A stretch of 64,000 nucleotides of DNA from JAFCUW01 sp049898325 (GTDB lineage Bacteria > Pseudomonadota > Gammaproteobacteria > Burkholderiales > Burkholderiaceae_D): positions 62,001 to 126,000 of the forward strand of contig NZ_JAFCXL010000012.1 of assembly GCF_049898325.1 (NCBI RefSeq). The letters run 5' to 3'. Positions 18,079 through 26,639 of the stretch are shown in pieces. Under the pieces are notes generated by a model. It did no database searches. It was not told the DNA's origin and worked only from the letters and a program-made list of their open reading frames with translations. Numbering within the stretch: the stretch's first letter is position 1; each line of letters begins with the position of its first letter. Made by a program: the position numbers and the translations under genes.

Positions 18079-19206
18079 TTACGCTGCCAGCTTGCGCACC
18101 ACCACGCAGCCGATCGAGTAGCCGGCGCCGAACGAGCAGATCACGCCCAGCGCGCCCACCGGCAGGTCGTCCTGGTGTTTGTGAAACGCGATGATCGAGC
18201 CGGCCGACGAGGTGTTGGCGTAGGTGTCGAGAATGACGGGCGCTTCGTCGGGGGCGGCGTCGCGGCCCAGCAGCAGGCGCGTGATCAGCAGGTTCATGTT
18301 CAGGTTGGCCTGGTGCAGCCAGTAACGCTTGACGTCGGCCAGCTCGACACCGGCGGCGGCGACGGTGGCACGGATGGTGTCGGCGGCCATCGGGCAGACT
18401 TCCTTGAACACCTTGCGGCCCTGCTGTCTAAACAGTTTATCTGGTTTGCCCACGCCGCTTTCGTCGAAGCGGTTCATGAAGCCGAAGTTGTTGCGGATGT
18501 TGTTCGAGAAGGCGGTCTTGAGCTTCGACTCGACAATTTCGAACTGGTGCGCGGACACGGCCGTGTCGGCCGCTTCGATGACCAGCGCCGTGCAGGCGTC
18601 GCCGAAAATGAAGTGGCTGTCGCGGTCACGGAAATTCAGGTGACCGCTGGTGATTTCCGGGTTGAGCACCAGCACCGCGCGCGCCTGGCCCGTCTGCACC
18701 GCCGCCATCGCCGTCTGGATGCCGAAGGTGGCGGAGGAGCAGGCGACGTTCATGTCAAAGCCGAAGCCGTCGATGCCCAGGGCCGCTTGCACCTCGACCG
18801 CCATGGCGGGATAGGCGCGCTGCAGATTGCTGCAGGCGACGAGCACCATGTCGATGTCGGCGGCGCTGCGGCCGGCGCGCGCAAGGGCGTCGCGGGCGGC
18901 GGCGACGCACATTTCCGCTTGCAGTGACAGTTCGTCGTCGCCCCGTTCGGCGATGCGCGCCGTCATGTGGGCCGGATCGAGAATGCCCTCTTTTTCCATC
19001 ACGAAGCGCGACTTGATGCCGGACGCCTTTTCGATGAAGGCCGCGCTCGAGCCTTCGATCGCCGGCACCTCGCCGGCGGCAATGGCGGCGGCATGGTCGG
19101 CGTTGAATTGTTCCGCATACGCGTTAAAGGCAATGACCAGTTCTTCGTTCGAGATGGAGTTCGGCGGGGTGAACAGGCCGGTGCCGCTGATGACAACTTG
19201 TTTCAT
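18079..19206 (-). CDS. Beta-ketoacyl-ACP synthase III-like enzyme
   Basis: A 375-residue thiolase-fold condensing enzyme related to FabH. The Cys-His-Asn triad is visible as C156 (NVACSSAT), H298 (HQANLNM) and N331 (YANTSSAGS). It is about 60 residues longer than typical FabH, mainly through an insertion near residues 25-70 and around 220-260. It may start fatty-acid chains or make a specialised acyl product. No other fatty-acid gene is adjacent, so its substrate cannot be told from context. Confidence 0.85.
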   Translation of the reverse strand: MKQVVISGTGLFTPPNSISNEELVIAFNAYAEQFNADHAAAIAAGEVPAIEGSSAAFIEKASGIKSRFVMEKEGILDPAHMTARIAERGDDELSLQAEMCVAAARDALARAGRSAADIDMVLVACSNLQRAYPAMAVEVQAALGIDGFGFDMNVACSSATFGIQTAMAAVQTGQARAVLVLNPEITSGHLNFRDRDSHFIFGDACTALVIEAADTAVSAHQFEIVESKLKTAFSNNIRNNFGFMNRFDESGVGKPDKLFRQQGRKVFKEVCPMAADTIRATVAAAGVELADVKRYWLHQANLNMNLLITRLLLGRDAAPDEAPVILDTYANTSSAGSIIAFHKHQDDLPVGALGVICSFGAGYSIGCVVVRKLAA

Positions 19207-19325
19207 GCTGGTGCTTTCTGGTGGCTGCGCTGCGGACAGCTGGACCGACCGCGTGTGGGGGGAAAAGGTGTCTGCATTTTACACACGGGCGCGCCCGCCG
19301 GGCAATCGGGCAACAGCGCTCGCCC

Positions 19326-20765
19326 TCAGCGTGCGCCGGCGCCCGCTTTTGCCGCCAGCGCGGGGGCGGCCTTGCCCGCCAGCCGCACCGGCAAACCTTT
19401 CAAATGATTGAGCGCCTGGCGCAGCTGGAAATCGTCGGCGCTGCCGTAATCGAGCCCCTTGCGGCCGGCCATGGCCTCGGCCACCATGTCTTCTTCGAGC
19501 TCGTCGCGCACGGTCTGCGCAGCTGCGCCGCCGTCGGGCGCGCTGGCGTTGCTCAGGTGCTTGAGCAGGTCCGCTTCGCGCGTGCGCAAGGCGTTGATGC
19601 CGTCGCCGTCGGCAGTTTCGTCGACCGCCAGGTCCGGCACGATGCCGCGCGCCTGGATCGAGCGGCCGTCCGGCGTGTAGTAGCGCGCCGTGGTGAGCTT
19701 GACGGCGGTGTCGCCGTGCAGGGGCCGGATGGTTTGCACCGAGCCCTTGCCGAAAGTCTGGCTGCCCATGATGGTGGCGCGATGGTGGTCTTGCAGGGCG
19801 CCGGCGACGATTTCGGACGCCGACGCCGAGCCCGTATTGACCAGCACCACCAGCGGCAGCTGCTTGAGCGATGCCGGCAGGCCCGCCAGCGAGTCGCCGC
19901 TGGCGCTGAGCATGTAATGGTCGGGCCGCCCGCGCAACTGCTGGTGCGACTCAGCCAGCTGGCCGCGCGTGCTCACCACCAGCGCGTCGCGCGGCAGGAA
20001 GGCGGCGGCGACGCCGACCGCGCTTTGCAGCACGCCGCCCGGATCGTTGCGCAGGTCCAGCACCAGGCCCTTCATGGCCGGGCTCTGCTTGTACAGGGCA
20101 TGTATGTGCGCCACCAGGTCGTCCACGGTGGGCTCCTGGAACTGCGCCACCCGCAGCCAGCCGTAGCCCGGTTCGATCATGCGCGCGCTCACGCTGTGCT
20201 GGACGATTTCGGCGCGGATGACGGTCAGCACCAGCGGCGCGCGCGCGCCCTCGCGCACGATCGTCAGGGCGACCCGCGTGCCCGGCTCGCCGCGCATGCG
20301 GTTGATCGCTTCGTCGATGCCGATGGCCGCCACGGCGACGCTGTCGATGTGGGTGATCAGATCGCCCGCCTTGACCCCGGCGCGCCAGGCCGGCGCGTCT
20401 TCGATGGGGCTGACGATGCGCAGCTTGCCGTCGTCGCTGGGGCTAATTTCGATGCCCAGGCCGACAAAGCGGCCCTCGGTGCCTTCGCGCAGTTCGCGAA
20501 ATGCGGCCTTGTCGAGGTAGGCCGAGTGGGGATCGAGCGCATTGACCATGCCGCTGATGGCGTCAGTGAGCAGCTTCTTGTCGTCGACGGCATCGACGTA
20601 ATCGTGCTTGATGACGCCGTAGACGGCGGCCAGCTGGCGCAGCTCGTCGATGGGCATGGCCGGTTCCACCGTCTTTTGCGCCAGCGCCGACAGTTGCATC
20701 ATGAACAGCACGCCGGCGATCAGGCCGAGGGCAATCAGGGTCGCTTGCTTGAAGGGGGAACGCAT
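19326..20765 (-). CDS. S41 family C-terminal processing protease
   Basis: A 479-residue CtpA/Prc-like serine protease, probably anchored or exported by its N-terminal hydrophobic segment (residues 7-29). It has a PDZ domain (about 100-180), then the tail-specific protease domain with LRNDPGG, the serine-rich active-site stretch NTGSASASE at 310-318 and the catalytic lysine K340 in QTFGKGSVQT. Substrates are unknown; these proteases trim C-termini of exported proteins or cell-wall enzymes. It lies downstream of the GT4 gene but after a likely terminator. Confidence 0.92.
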   Translation of the reverse strand: MRSPFKQATLIALGLIAGVLFMMQLSALAQKTVEPAMPIDELRQLAAVYGVIKHDYVDAVDDKKLLTDAISGMVNALDPHSAYLDKAAFRELREGTEGRFVGLGIEISPSDDGKLRIVSPIEDAPAWRAGVKAGDLITHIDSVAVAAIGIDEAINRMRGEPGTRVALTIVREGARAPLVLTVIRAEIVQHSVSARMIEPGYGWLRVAQFQEPTVDDLVAHIHALYKQSPAMKGLVLDLRNDPGGVLQSAVGVAAAFLPRDALVVSTRGQLAESHQQLRGRPDHYMLSASGDSLAGLPASLKQLPLVVLVNTGSASASEIVAGALQDHHRATIMGSQTFGKGSVQTIRPLHGDTAVKLTTARYYTPDGRSIQARGIVPDLAVDETADGDGINALRTREADLLKHLSNASAPDGGAAAQTVRDELEEDMVAEAMAGRKGLDYGSADDFQLRQALNHLKGLPVRLAGKAAPALAAKAGAGAR

Positions 20766-20814
20766 GGACGGGCAATTCGCAAGAGTGGGCGCGCGCTGGC
20801 GCCAGCGCTCAAGT

Positions 20815-20838
20815 ATAAAAGCAAACGCCGGCAGGCGT
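20815..20838 (-). terminator. Terminator after the GT4 gene
   Basis: Read on the minus strand, ACGCC-TGCC-GGCGT is followed by TTTGCTTTTAT. It lies 45 bp past the GT4 stop and 50 bp before the S41 protease start. Confidence 0.6.
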
Positions 20839-20882
20839 CGAACGCGTGCCGGACCCCAAGCGGGCCGGAGCGGGCGCGCCGC

Positions 20883-22061
20883 TCAGCGGCGGCGCCCGTT
20901 GAGCACCCGCTCGAACAGCGCCAGTTGGCCGCGCGTGGTGTCGTCCCAGCTGAACCCTTCGGCGTAGCGGCGCGTGTCGGCATGGGCCGGGTAGGCCGCG
21001 CGCAGGGCCGTCACGGCCTCGGCAATGCCGGCCGCCGTGCGCTCCTTCATCAGCACGCCAGCGGCGGGCGCGCCCACCACTTCCGGCGTGCCCCATACAT
21101 TGCTGGCCACCACCGGCGTGCCGCAGGCCATCGATTCGAGCAGCACATTGGCCCAGCCTTCGCGGCTCGACGCGAGCAGCATGACGTCGGCGGCGTTGTA
21201 GTAGGTTTTCAATTCGGTCTGTGCAATCGGTCCCAGCAGCCGCACCCGCTCGGCCACGCCCAGTGCCACCGCCAGTGCCTGCAGGCGCTCCCGCTCGGGG
21301 CCGCTGCCGGCGATCCACAGGGCCGCGTCGGGCAGCAGGGTCAGGGCGCGAATGCCCAGGTCGTGGCTCTTGCGCGGGTCCAGCACACCCACCGAGATCA
21401 TGGTGAAACCGTGCATGCCCAGCGCGCTGCGGGCGGCGGCGCGGTCGGCCGGGGCAAAGCGTTCGAGGTCGACGCCGTTGCGCAGCGGCGTCACGCGCGC
21501 GCCATCGACGCCCAGGCTGACCATTTCATCCTTGAGCGCCTGGCAGACGGTGATGATGGCGTCGCTCTCGCGCGCCGCCCACAGGATCTGGCGGCGCGCG
21601 ATGGGGTACTGGGGAATCAGGTTGATGTCGGTGCCGCGCGAAGTGATGACGACGGGCTTGTTAAAGTATTTGCCCAGCATGACGGCGGCCACGCCGTCCG
21701 GGTAAAAATAATGGGCATCGATCAGGTCGAAGTCGTAGCCTTCGTCGAGGATGCGGCCCACCGTCTTTTTGACCCCCTGCATCATCAGCGCCGGCGCCAC
21801 ATTCATGCCGATCTTCGGCAGCAGGGCATAGCGGGGGTGGGCCACGTCGATGCCGTGCCGCACTTCCTGCGCGGGGATGGCGGCAAATTTGGCGTAGCTG
21901 CCGAAGCGTGGGTTGCTTGAAGGAAACCACGGGACCGGCGCCACCACGCGCGACTGCACCTTGCCGCTGGCGAGCAGATAGCGCAGGCGGGTTTCAACGA
22001 AGATGCCGTGGGCGGGCGTGACCGTGTTAGGAAACAGCGTACTAAAGGTGAGTAACTTCAT
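20883..22061 (-). CDS. GT4-family glycosyltransferase
   Basis: A 392-residue GT-B fold glycosyltransferase of family 4, probably cytosolic or membrane-associated, transferring a sugar in surface-polysaccharide synthesis. The N-terminal half shows HGIFVETRLRYL and the second half the donor-binding E-x7-E region in SSREGWANVLLESMACGTPVVAS. It is divergent from ugd, 250 bp away, which ties it to exopolysaccharide synthesis. The donor and acceptor are unknown. Confidence 0.88.
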   Translation of the reverse strand: MKLLTFSTLFPNTVTPAHGIFVETRLRYLLASGKVQSRVVAPVPWFPSSNPRFGSYAKFAAIPAQEVRHGIDVAHPRYALLPKIGMNVAPALMMQGVKKTVGRILDEGYDFDLIDAHYFYPDGVAAVMLGKYFNKPVVITSRGTDINLIPQYPIARRQILWAARESDAIITVCQALKDEMVSLGVDGARVTPLRNGVDLERFAPADRAAARSALGMHGFTMISVGVLDPRKSHDLGIRALTLLPDAALWIAGSGPERERLQALAVALGVAERVRLLGPIAQTELKTYYNAADVMLLASSREGWANVLLESMACGTPVVASNVWGTPEVVGAPAAGVLMKERTAAGIAEAVTALRAAYPAHADTRRYAEGFSWDDTTRGQLALFERVLNGRRR

Positions 22062-22227
22062 TCAGTCCTAAAAAACAAGATGCCACGGCAGGTGGGCAGG
22101 GGAAGCGGGAAGTTGCAAAAATATAAGTATAATTGTAGCGGAACCATGAGTGTCGCCACTGTTTGTGTTGCTGCATAACAACTTTATAATTTTTCGACCG
22201 CGTTTTGTCCTTGCTGCGGGTCCATTT

Positions 22228-22236
22228 TGCTATTCT
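22228..22236 (+). promoter_or_regulatory. Possible extended -10 promoter for ugd
   Basis: TGCTATTCT at 22228-22236 is an extended -10 form (TG-N-TATNNT), about 78 bp before the ugd ATG. TTGTCC/TTGCTG lies upstream, but spacing to it is not ideal. The rest of 22062-22313 shows no gene and must also hold the promoter of the divergent GT4 gene. Confidence 0.35.
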
Positions 22237-22313
22237 GATCGATCCATCCTGGCCTGTCCCATTGTTTAGATGGGTGCGTTGGCCCAAGCCCTATTAACCC
22301 TCTCTGAAAATTT

Positions 22314-23678
22314 ATGAAAATCACAATTATTGGCACAGGCTATGTCGGTCTCGTCTCAGGTGCCTGTTTCGCCGATGTCGGCAACACGGTGCTGTGCCTG
22401 GACGTCGATGCGCGCAAGATCGCCATGCTCAATGATGGCGGCATTCCTATTCACGAGCCGGGCCTGGACAAGCTGGTGGCGCGCAATGCCGCCGCCGGCC
22501 GCCTGCTGTTTTCAACCAGCTACGACGACGCCGTCGCCCATGCCGACTGCATCTTTCTGGCCGTGGGCACGCCGCCCGACGAAGACGGCAGCGCCGACCT
22601 GACCCACATCCTGTCGGCCGCGCGCAGCATCGGCCAGCGCATCACGCGCCCGGTGGTGATCGTCGACAAGTCGACCGTGCCGGTGGGCACGGCCGACAAG
22701 GTGCGCGCCGCCATCGCCGAGCAGTTGACGGCGCGCGGCGCCGACATCGCGTTCTCGGTGGTGAGCAATCCCGAGTTTCTCAAGGAAGGCGCGGCCATCG
22801 AAGACTTCATGCGCCCCGACCGCATCGTGGTCGGCAGCAGCGATGCCCATGGCACCAAGCTGATGCGCCAGTTGTACGCGCCGTTCAGCCGCAACCATGA
22901 AAAGCTGGTGGAGATGGATATCCGCAGCGCCGAACTGACGAAATATGCCGCCAACGCCATGCTGGCCACCCGCATCAGCTTCATGAACGAGCTGGCCAAC
23001 CTGGCCGAACTGCTGGGCGCCGACATCGAAGCGGTGCGCCAGGGCATGGGCATGGACCCCCGCATCGGCTCGAAATTCCTCTACGCGGGCATGGGCTACG
23101 GCGGTTCGTGCTTCCCGAAAGACGTCAAGGCGCTGATCAAGACGGCCGGCGACAATGCCCACCGGATGCAAATCCTGGAAGCGACGGAAAGCGTCAACGA
23201 AGCGCAGAAAAACGTGTTGTATACGAAACTGGTGCGCTATTTCGGCGGCGCCGCGGCCCTGTCCGGCAAGACCATCGCCCTGTGGGGCCTGTCGTTCAAG
23301 CCCAACACCGATGACATGCGCGAGTCGCCCTCGCTGGTGCTGATCGACGCCCTGTTCGCCGCCGGCGCCCGCGTGCGCGCCTACGATCCCGTCGCCAGTG
23401 TGGAAGCGCTGCGCGTGTTGCAGGGCCAGCAAGGCGAAGCCCGCTGCAGCGAGCTGCTGCACATCGCCGCCTCGGCCCAGGAAGCGACCGACGACGCCGA
23501 CGTGCTGGTGCTGGTGACGGAGTGGAAAGAATTCCGTTCGCCGGACTTCGTTCGCCTGGCCAGTACCCTGCGCGACAAGGCCATCTTCGACGGCCGCAAC
23601 ATCTACGATCCTGAAGCTGTCGCCGCCGCCGGCCTGTCCTACGAGGGCATCGGTCGCGTCAGCAAGGGGGCGGCGTGA
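22314..23678 (+). CDS. ugd: UDP-glucose 6-dehydrogenase
   Basis: This enzyme oxidises UDP-glucose to UDP-glucuronate with two NAD+. The 454-residue protein has the N-terminal Rossmann loop GTGYVGLVSG at 7-16, the catalytic cysteine in YGGSCFPKDVKA and the UDP-binding C-terminal domain. Its GTGA end overlaps the start of the next gene, so the UDP-sugar genes form an operon. It supplies UDP-glucuronate to the two following enzymes and to surface polysaccharides. Confidence 0.97.
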   Translation: MKITIIGTGYVGLVSGACFADVGNTVLCLDVDARKIAMLNDGGIPIHEPGLDKLVARNAAAGRLLFSTSYDDAVAHADCIFLAVGTPPDEDGSADLTHILSAARSIGQRITRPVVIVDKSTVPVGTADKVRAAIAEQLTARGADIAFSVVSNPEFLKEGAAIEDFMRPDRIVVGSSDAHGTKLMRQLYAPFSRNHEKLVEMDIRSAELTKYAANAMLATRISFMNELANLAELLGADIEAVRQGMGMDPRIGSKFLYAGMGYGGSCFPKDVKALIKTAGDNAHRMQILEATESVNEAQKNVLYTKLVRYFGGAAALSGKTIALWGLSFKPNTDDMRESPSLVLIDALFAAGARVRAYDPVASVEALRVLQGQQGEARCSELLHIAASAQEATDDADVLVLVTEWKEFRSPDFVRLASTLRDKAIFDGRNIYDPEAVAAAGLSYEGIGRVSKGAA

Positions 23679-24670
23679 GCGAGGCCCTCCACACCGTGCT
23701 CGTCACTGGCGCGGCCGGCTTTGTCGGCAGCGCCGTCGCCGCCCGCCTGGCGGCCATGGGGCACAAGGTGGTGGGCTGCGACAATTTCAATGATTACTAT
23801 GATCCCCGCCTCAAGCACGACCGGGTGGCGGCCTTGCTGGCGCCGGCCGGGGTCCCGTGCCTGACGGTGGAATTGTCCGACAACGCCCAGGTGGTGGCGC
23901 TGTTCGACCAGGTCAAGCCAACCCTGGTGGTGCACCTGGCGGCGCAGGCCGGTGTGCGCTATTCGCTGAAAAACCCGTCGGCCTACGTGCAGTCGAACCT
24001 GGTCGCCTTCGGCCACATGCTCGAGGCCTGTCGCCTGCACCAGGTCGAACACTTGCTGTACGCCAGCAGCAGCAGCGTCTACGGCGGCAACGCCAAGGTG
24101 CCGTTCAGCGAAGACGACGTCACCGACGCGCCCGTCTCGCTGTACGCCGCCACCAAGAAGGCCAATGAGTTGATGGCGCATTCCTACAGCCACCTGTACC
24201 GCCTGCCGGCGACGGGGCTGCGCTTTTTCACCGTGTATGGCCCGTGGGGCCGGCCCGACATGGCGTATTTCAGTTTCACGCAGAAAATGCTCAAGGGCGA
24301 GACCATCCCCGTGTTCGCCGAAGGCCAGTTGCGCCGCGATTTCACCTACATCGACGATATCGTCGAGGGCGTCGTGCGCCTGCTGTTCAAGCCGCGCCCG
24401 GACACGGGCGAAGCGCCCCACTGGGTCTTCAATATCGGCAACAACGAGCCCGTCAAAGTGCTCGACTTCATCGAGACGCTGGAAAAAGTACTGGGCGTGA
24501 AGGCGCAGTTGGACTTCCAGCCCATGCAGCCCGGTGACGTCGCCGCCACCCATGCCGATACCAGCAAGCTGAAAAACTGGGTGGGCTACCAGCCGTCAAC
24601 CTCGCTGGAGGCAGGATTGACGCAGTTTCGCCAATGGTATAATCCATGGTCAACCATTCCGCCAGCGTAG
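23675..24670 (+). CDS. UDP-glucuronate 4-epimerase-like SDR
   Basis: A 331-residue extended short-chain dehydrogenase. The NAD loop is VTGAAGFVGSAVAARL, the catalytic set is SSSSVYGG and YAATKKANE, and the segment FFTVYGPWGRPDMAYFSFT is typical of UDP-glucuronate 4-epimerases. It would make UDP-galacturonate from the product of ugd. The start is a GTG that overlaps the ugd stop by four bases. Another nucleotide-sugar epimerase specificity cannot be excluded from sequence alone. Confidence 0.9.
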   Translation: MSEALHTVLVTGAAGFVGSAVAARLAAMGHKVVGCDNFNDYYDPRLKHDRVAALLAPAGVPCLTVELSDNAQVVALFDQVKPTLVVHLAAQAGVRYSLKNPSAYVQSNLVAFGHMLEACRLHQVEHLLYASSSSVYGGNAKVPFSEDDVTDAPVSLYAATKKANELMAHSYSHLYRLPATGLRFFTVYGPWGRPDMAYFSFTQKMLKGETIPVFAEGQLRRDFTYIDDIVEGVVRLLFKPRPDTGEAPHWVFNIGNNEPVKVLDFIETLEKVLGVKAQLDFQPMQPGDVAATHADTSKLKNWVGYQPSTSLEAGLTQFRQWYNPWSTIPPA

Positions 24671-24679
24671 CCCTTCATT

Positions 24680-25732
24680 ATGAAAAAAGTACTGATTTTA
24701 GGTGTCAACGGTTTTATCGGGCACCACCTGTCCAAGCGCATTCTCGAGACCACCGATTGGCACGTCTATGGCATGGACATGCAGTCGGAACGGATCGCCG
24801 CTCTGCTCGAGAACGAGGCCTATAAATCGCGCATGCACTTTTTTGAAGGTGACATCACCATCAACAAGGAGTGGGTCGAGTACCACGTCAAGAAATGCGA
24901 CGTCATCCTGCCGCTGGTGGCCATCGCCACGCCGTCGACGTATGTGAAAGACCCGCTGCGCGTGTTCGAGCTCGACTTCGAAGCGAATCTGCCGATCGTC
25001 CGTTCCGCCGCCAAATATGGCAAGCATCTGATCTTCCCGTCCACCTCCGAGGTCTACGGCATGAGCCCGGACGAGCAATTCGATCCGGAAGCGTCGAACC
25101 TCGTGTATGGCCCCATCAACAAGCCGCGCTGGATCTACGCCTGCTCGAAACAGCTGATGGACCGCGTGATCTGGGGCTACGGCATGGAAGGGCTGAACTT
25201 CACCCTGTTCCGTCCGTTTAACTGGATCGGCGCGGGGCTCGACTCCATCCACACCCCGAAAGAAGGCTCCTCGCGCGTGCTGACCCAGTTCCTCGGTCAC
25301 ATCGTGCGCGGCGAAAACATCCAGCTGGTCGACGGTGGCGAACAGAAACGTTCGTTTACCTACGCCGACGACGGCATCGACGCGCTGGTGCGCATCATCG
25401 CCAACAAGGATGGCATCGCCAGCGGCAAGATCTACAACATCGGCAACCCGGCCAACAATTATTCGATCCGCGAACTGGCGACGATGATGCTCGACCTGGC
25501 GGCCGAGTACCCCGAGTATGCCGAGTCGGCCAAAAAAGTTCAGCTGGTGGAAACCAGTTCGGGCGCGTATTACGGCGTCGGCTACCAGGACGTGCAGAAC
25601 CGCGTACCAAAAATCCAGAACACCATGGATGAGCTGGGCTGGAAGCCCCAATTCACCATGCGCGATGCACTGGTGGGGATTTTCGATTCCTACAAGAATG
25701 ATTTGACCGGCGCGCAAGGGCTCAACGACTGA
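24680..25732 (+). CDS. UDP-4-keto-pentose/UDP-xylose synthase
   Basis: A 350-residue SDR matching the decarboxylase half of ArnA without the formyltransferase half. In Ralstonia, a similar stand-alone enzyme makes UDP-4-keto-pentose and UDP-xylose from UDP-glucuronate. The NAD loop is GVNGFIGHHL, the catalytic residues are S123/E124 (STSEVYG), Y153 and K157, and the ArnA decarboxylation arginine corresponds to R308 in GYQDVQNRVP. It is the third gene of the ugd operon, nine bases after the epimerase, and draws on the same UDP-glucuronate pool. Confidence 0.92.
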   Translation: MKKVLILGVNGFIGHHLSKRILETTDWHVYGMDMQSERIAALLENEAYKSRMHFFEGDITINKEWVEYHVKKCDVILPLVAIATPSTYVKDPLRVFELDFEANLPIVRSAAKYGKHLIFPSTSEVYGMSPDEQFDPEASNLVYGPINKPRWIYACSKQLMDRVIWGYGMEGLNFTLFRPFNWIGAGLDSIHTPKEGSSRVLTQFLGHIVRGENIQLVDGGEQKRSFTYADDGIDALVRIIANKDGIASGKIYNIGNPANNYSIRELATMMLDLAAEYPEYAESAKKVQLVETSSGAYYGVGYQDVQNRVPKIQNTMDELGWKPQFTMRDALVGIFDSYKNDLTGAQGLND

Positions 25733-25752
25733 GCATTCTGAACGTCGTATCG

Positions 25753-25783
25753 AGGCCGGCCGCGCAAGCGCCCGGCCTTTTTT
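25753..25783 (+). terminator. Terminator after the UDP-sugar operon
   Basis: AGGCCGG ... CCGGCCT hairpin followed by six T, 20 bp after the stop codon. Confidence 0.85.
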
Positions 25784-25929
25784 GCTTTTCTGGCGGAGGG
25801 TCATGTTAAGCCATGTAAAGCCTTGTTGCGCTGGTGCGGGCAGCGGTAAGCATTTGTAATGCCAAACAGCCTTGCTCAATTGTCAGCTTATAGTTCCCTT
25901 GCGTTATCCCTCCCACCCATAAAGTGGTT

Positions 25930-25956
25930 GCCCACGGGAACCCCGTGGGCTTTTTT
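25930..25956 (+). terminator. Hairpin with T-run just upstream of the Spy-like gene
   Basis: A perfect 9-bp stem GCCCACGGG-AAC-CCCGTGGGC followed by six T ends only 15 bases before the next ATG. It follows a separate terminator at 25753-25783, so it either ends a small transcript from 25784-25930 or attenuates the gene behind it. A competing hairpin GTGG-TTGC-CCAC (25924-25935) would share its left arm. Confidence 0.7.
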
Positions 25957-25971
25957 ACGCCTGGAGACACC

Positions 25972-26535
25972 ATGATGAAACGATTGCCCTTTTCACTGAC
26001 CCGCCTGCTCACCAGCATGCTGCTGGCCGGCGCTTGCAGTGCCGCCCTCGCCATTCCCGTGATGGAGATGCGCGCCGAAGACCTGGTGCCGATGGCGGCC
26101 GAGTTTCGCCATGAACTGAAACTGACACCGAACCAGCTCTCGCTGTGGCAGCGCGTGGAGAGCCGCAGCAAGGCGATCCTGCGCGAACGCCAGGCGCGCC
26201 GCGAGCGCTTGCAGGCAGCCCTGACGAGCGGCGTGGCCGTGCCGAAAGTCGAGTTGCGCGATTTGAACAAGGCCCTCGACGCCGAACACGCCGCCGTCGC
26301 CGGGGAAGACCAGCAACTGCGCGGCATGTGGCTGGAAGTTAATGATGCGCTCGATGACAGCCAGCGCCAGCAGGTCGCCAGCATGATCGGCGAGCAGCTC
26401 ATGCGGGTCAGTCCGGAGGGCAGCCGGGGCGCCCCACGCGGGGAAGAAAAGGGCGAAAAACGCGGCGGTGGCGGCGGCAAACGGGGTGGCATGGGCGGCG
26501 GCATGGGCGGCGGCGGCGGCGGGCCGGGCGGCTAG
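25972..26535 (+). CDS. Spy/CpxP-like periplasmic protein with Gly-rich tail
   Basis: A 187-residue protein with a signal peptide (FSLTRLLTSMLLAGACSAALA). The mature part is helical and charged, with LTPNQLSLWQRVESRSKAILRER, resembling the LTxxQ helices of Spy/CpxP-type periplasmic chaperones. The last 40 residues are almost only Gly, Lys and Arg (GGGGGKRGGMGGGMGGGG). ATG codons at 25972 and 25975 are both possible; GGAG is upstream. It is expected to be stress-induced by analogy, which the sequence does not show. A leader hairpin precedes it. Confidence 0.72.
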   Translation: MMKRLPFSLTRLLTSMLLAGACSAALAIPVMEMRAEDLVPMAAEFRHELKLTPNQLSLWQRVESRSKAILRERQARRERLQAALTSGVAVPKVELRDLNKALDAEHAAVAGEDQQLRGMWLEVNDALDDSQRQQVASMIGEQLMRVSPEGSRGAPRGEEKGEKRGGGGGKRGGMGGGMGGGGGGPGG

Positions 26536-26639
26536 GCAAGTCGCTGTAACCGGGCAGTGAGCCGGGGCCGCATGGGGTGTGATACGCTAGTCATTCGGCG
26601 ATCCGCCGACCCTATTACCTGCCCCATAAGGACACTGCA

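Noticed and set aside
19221..21920. An 899-codon plus-strand open frame
   Set aside because: Antisense to the S41 protease and GT4 genes; no motifs.
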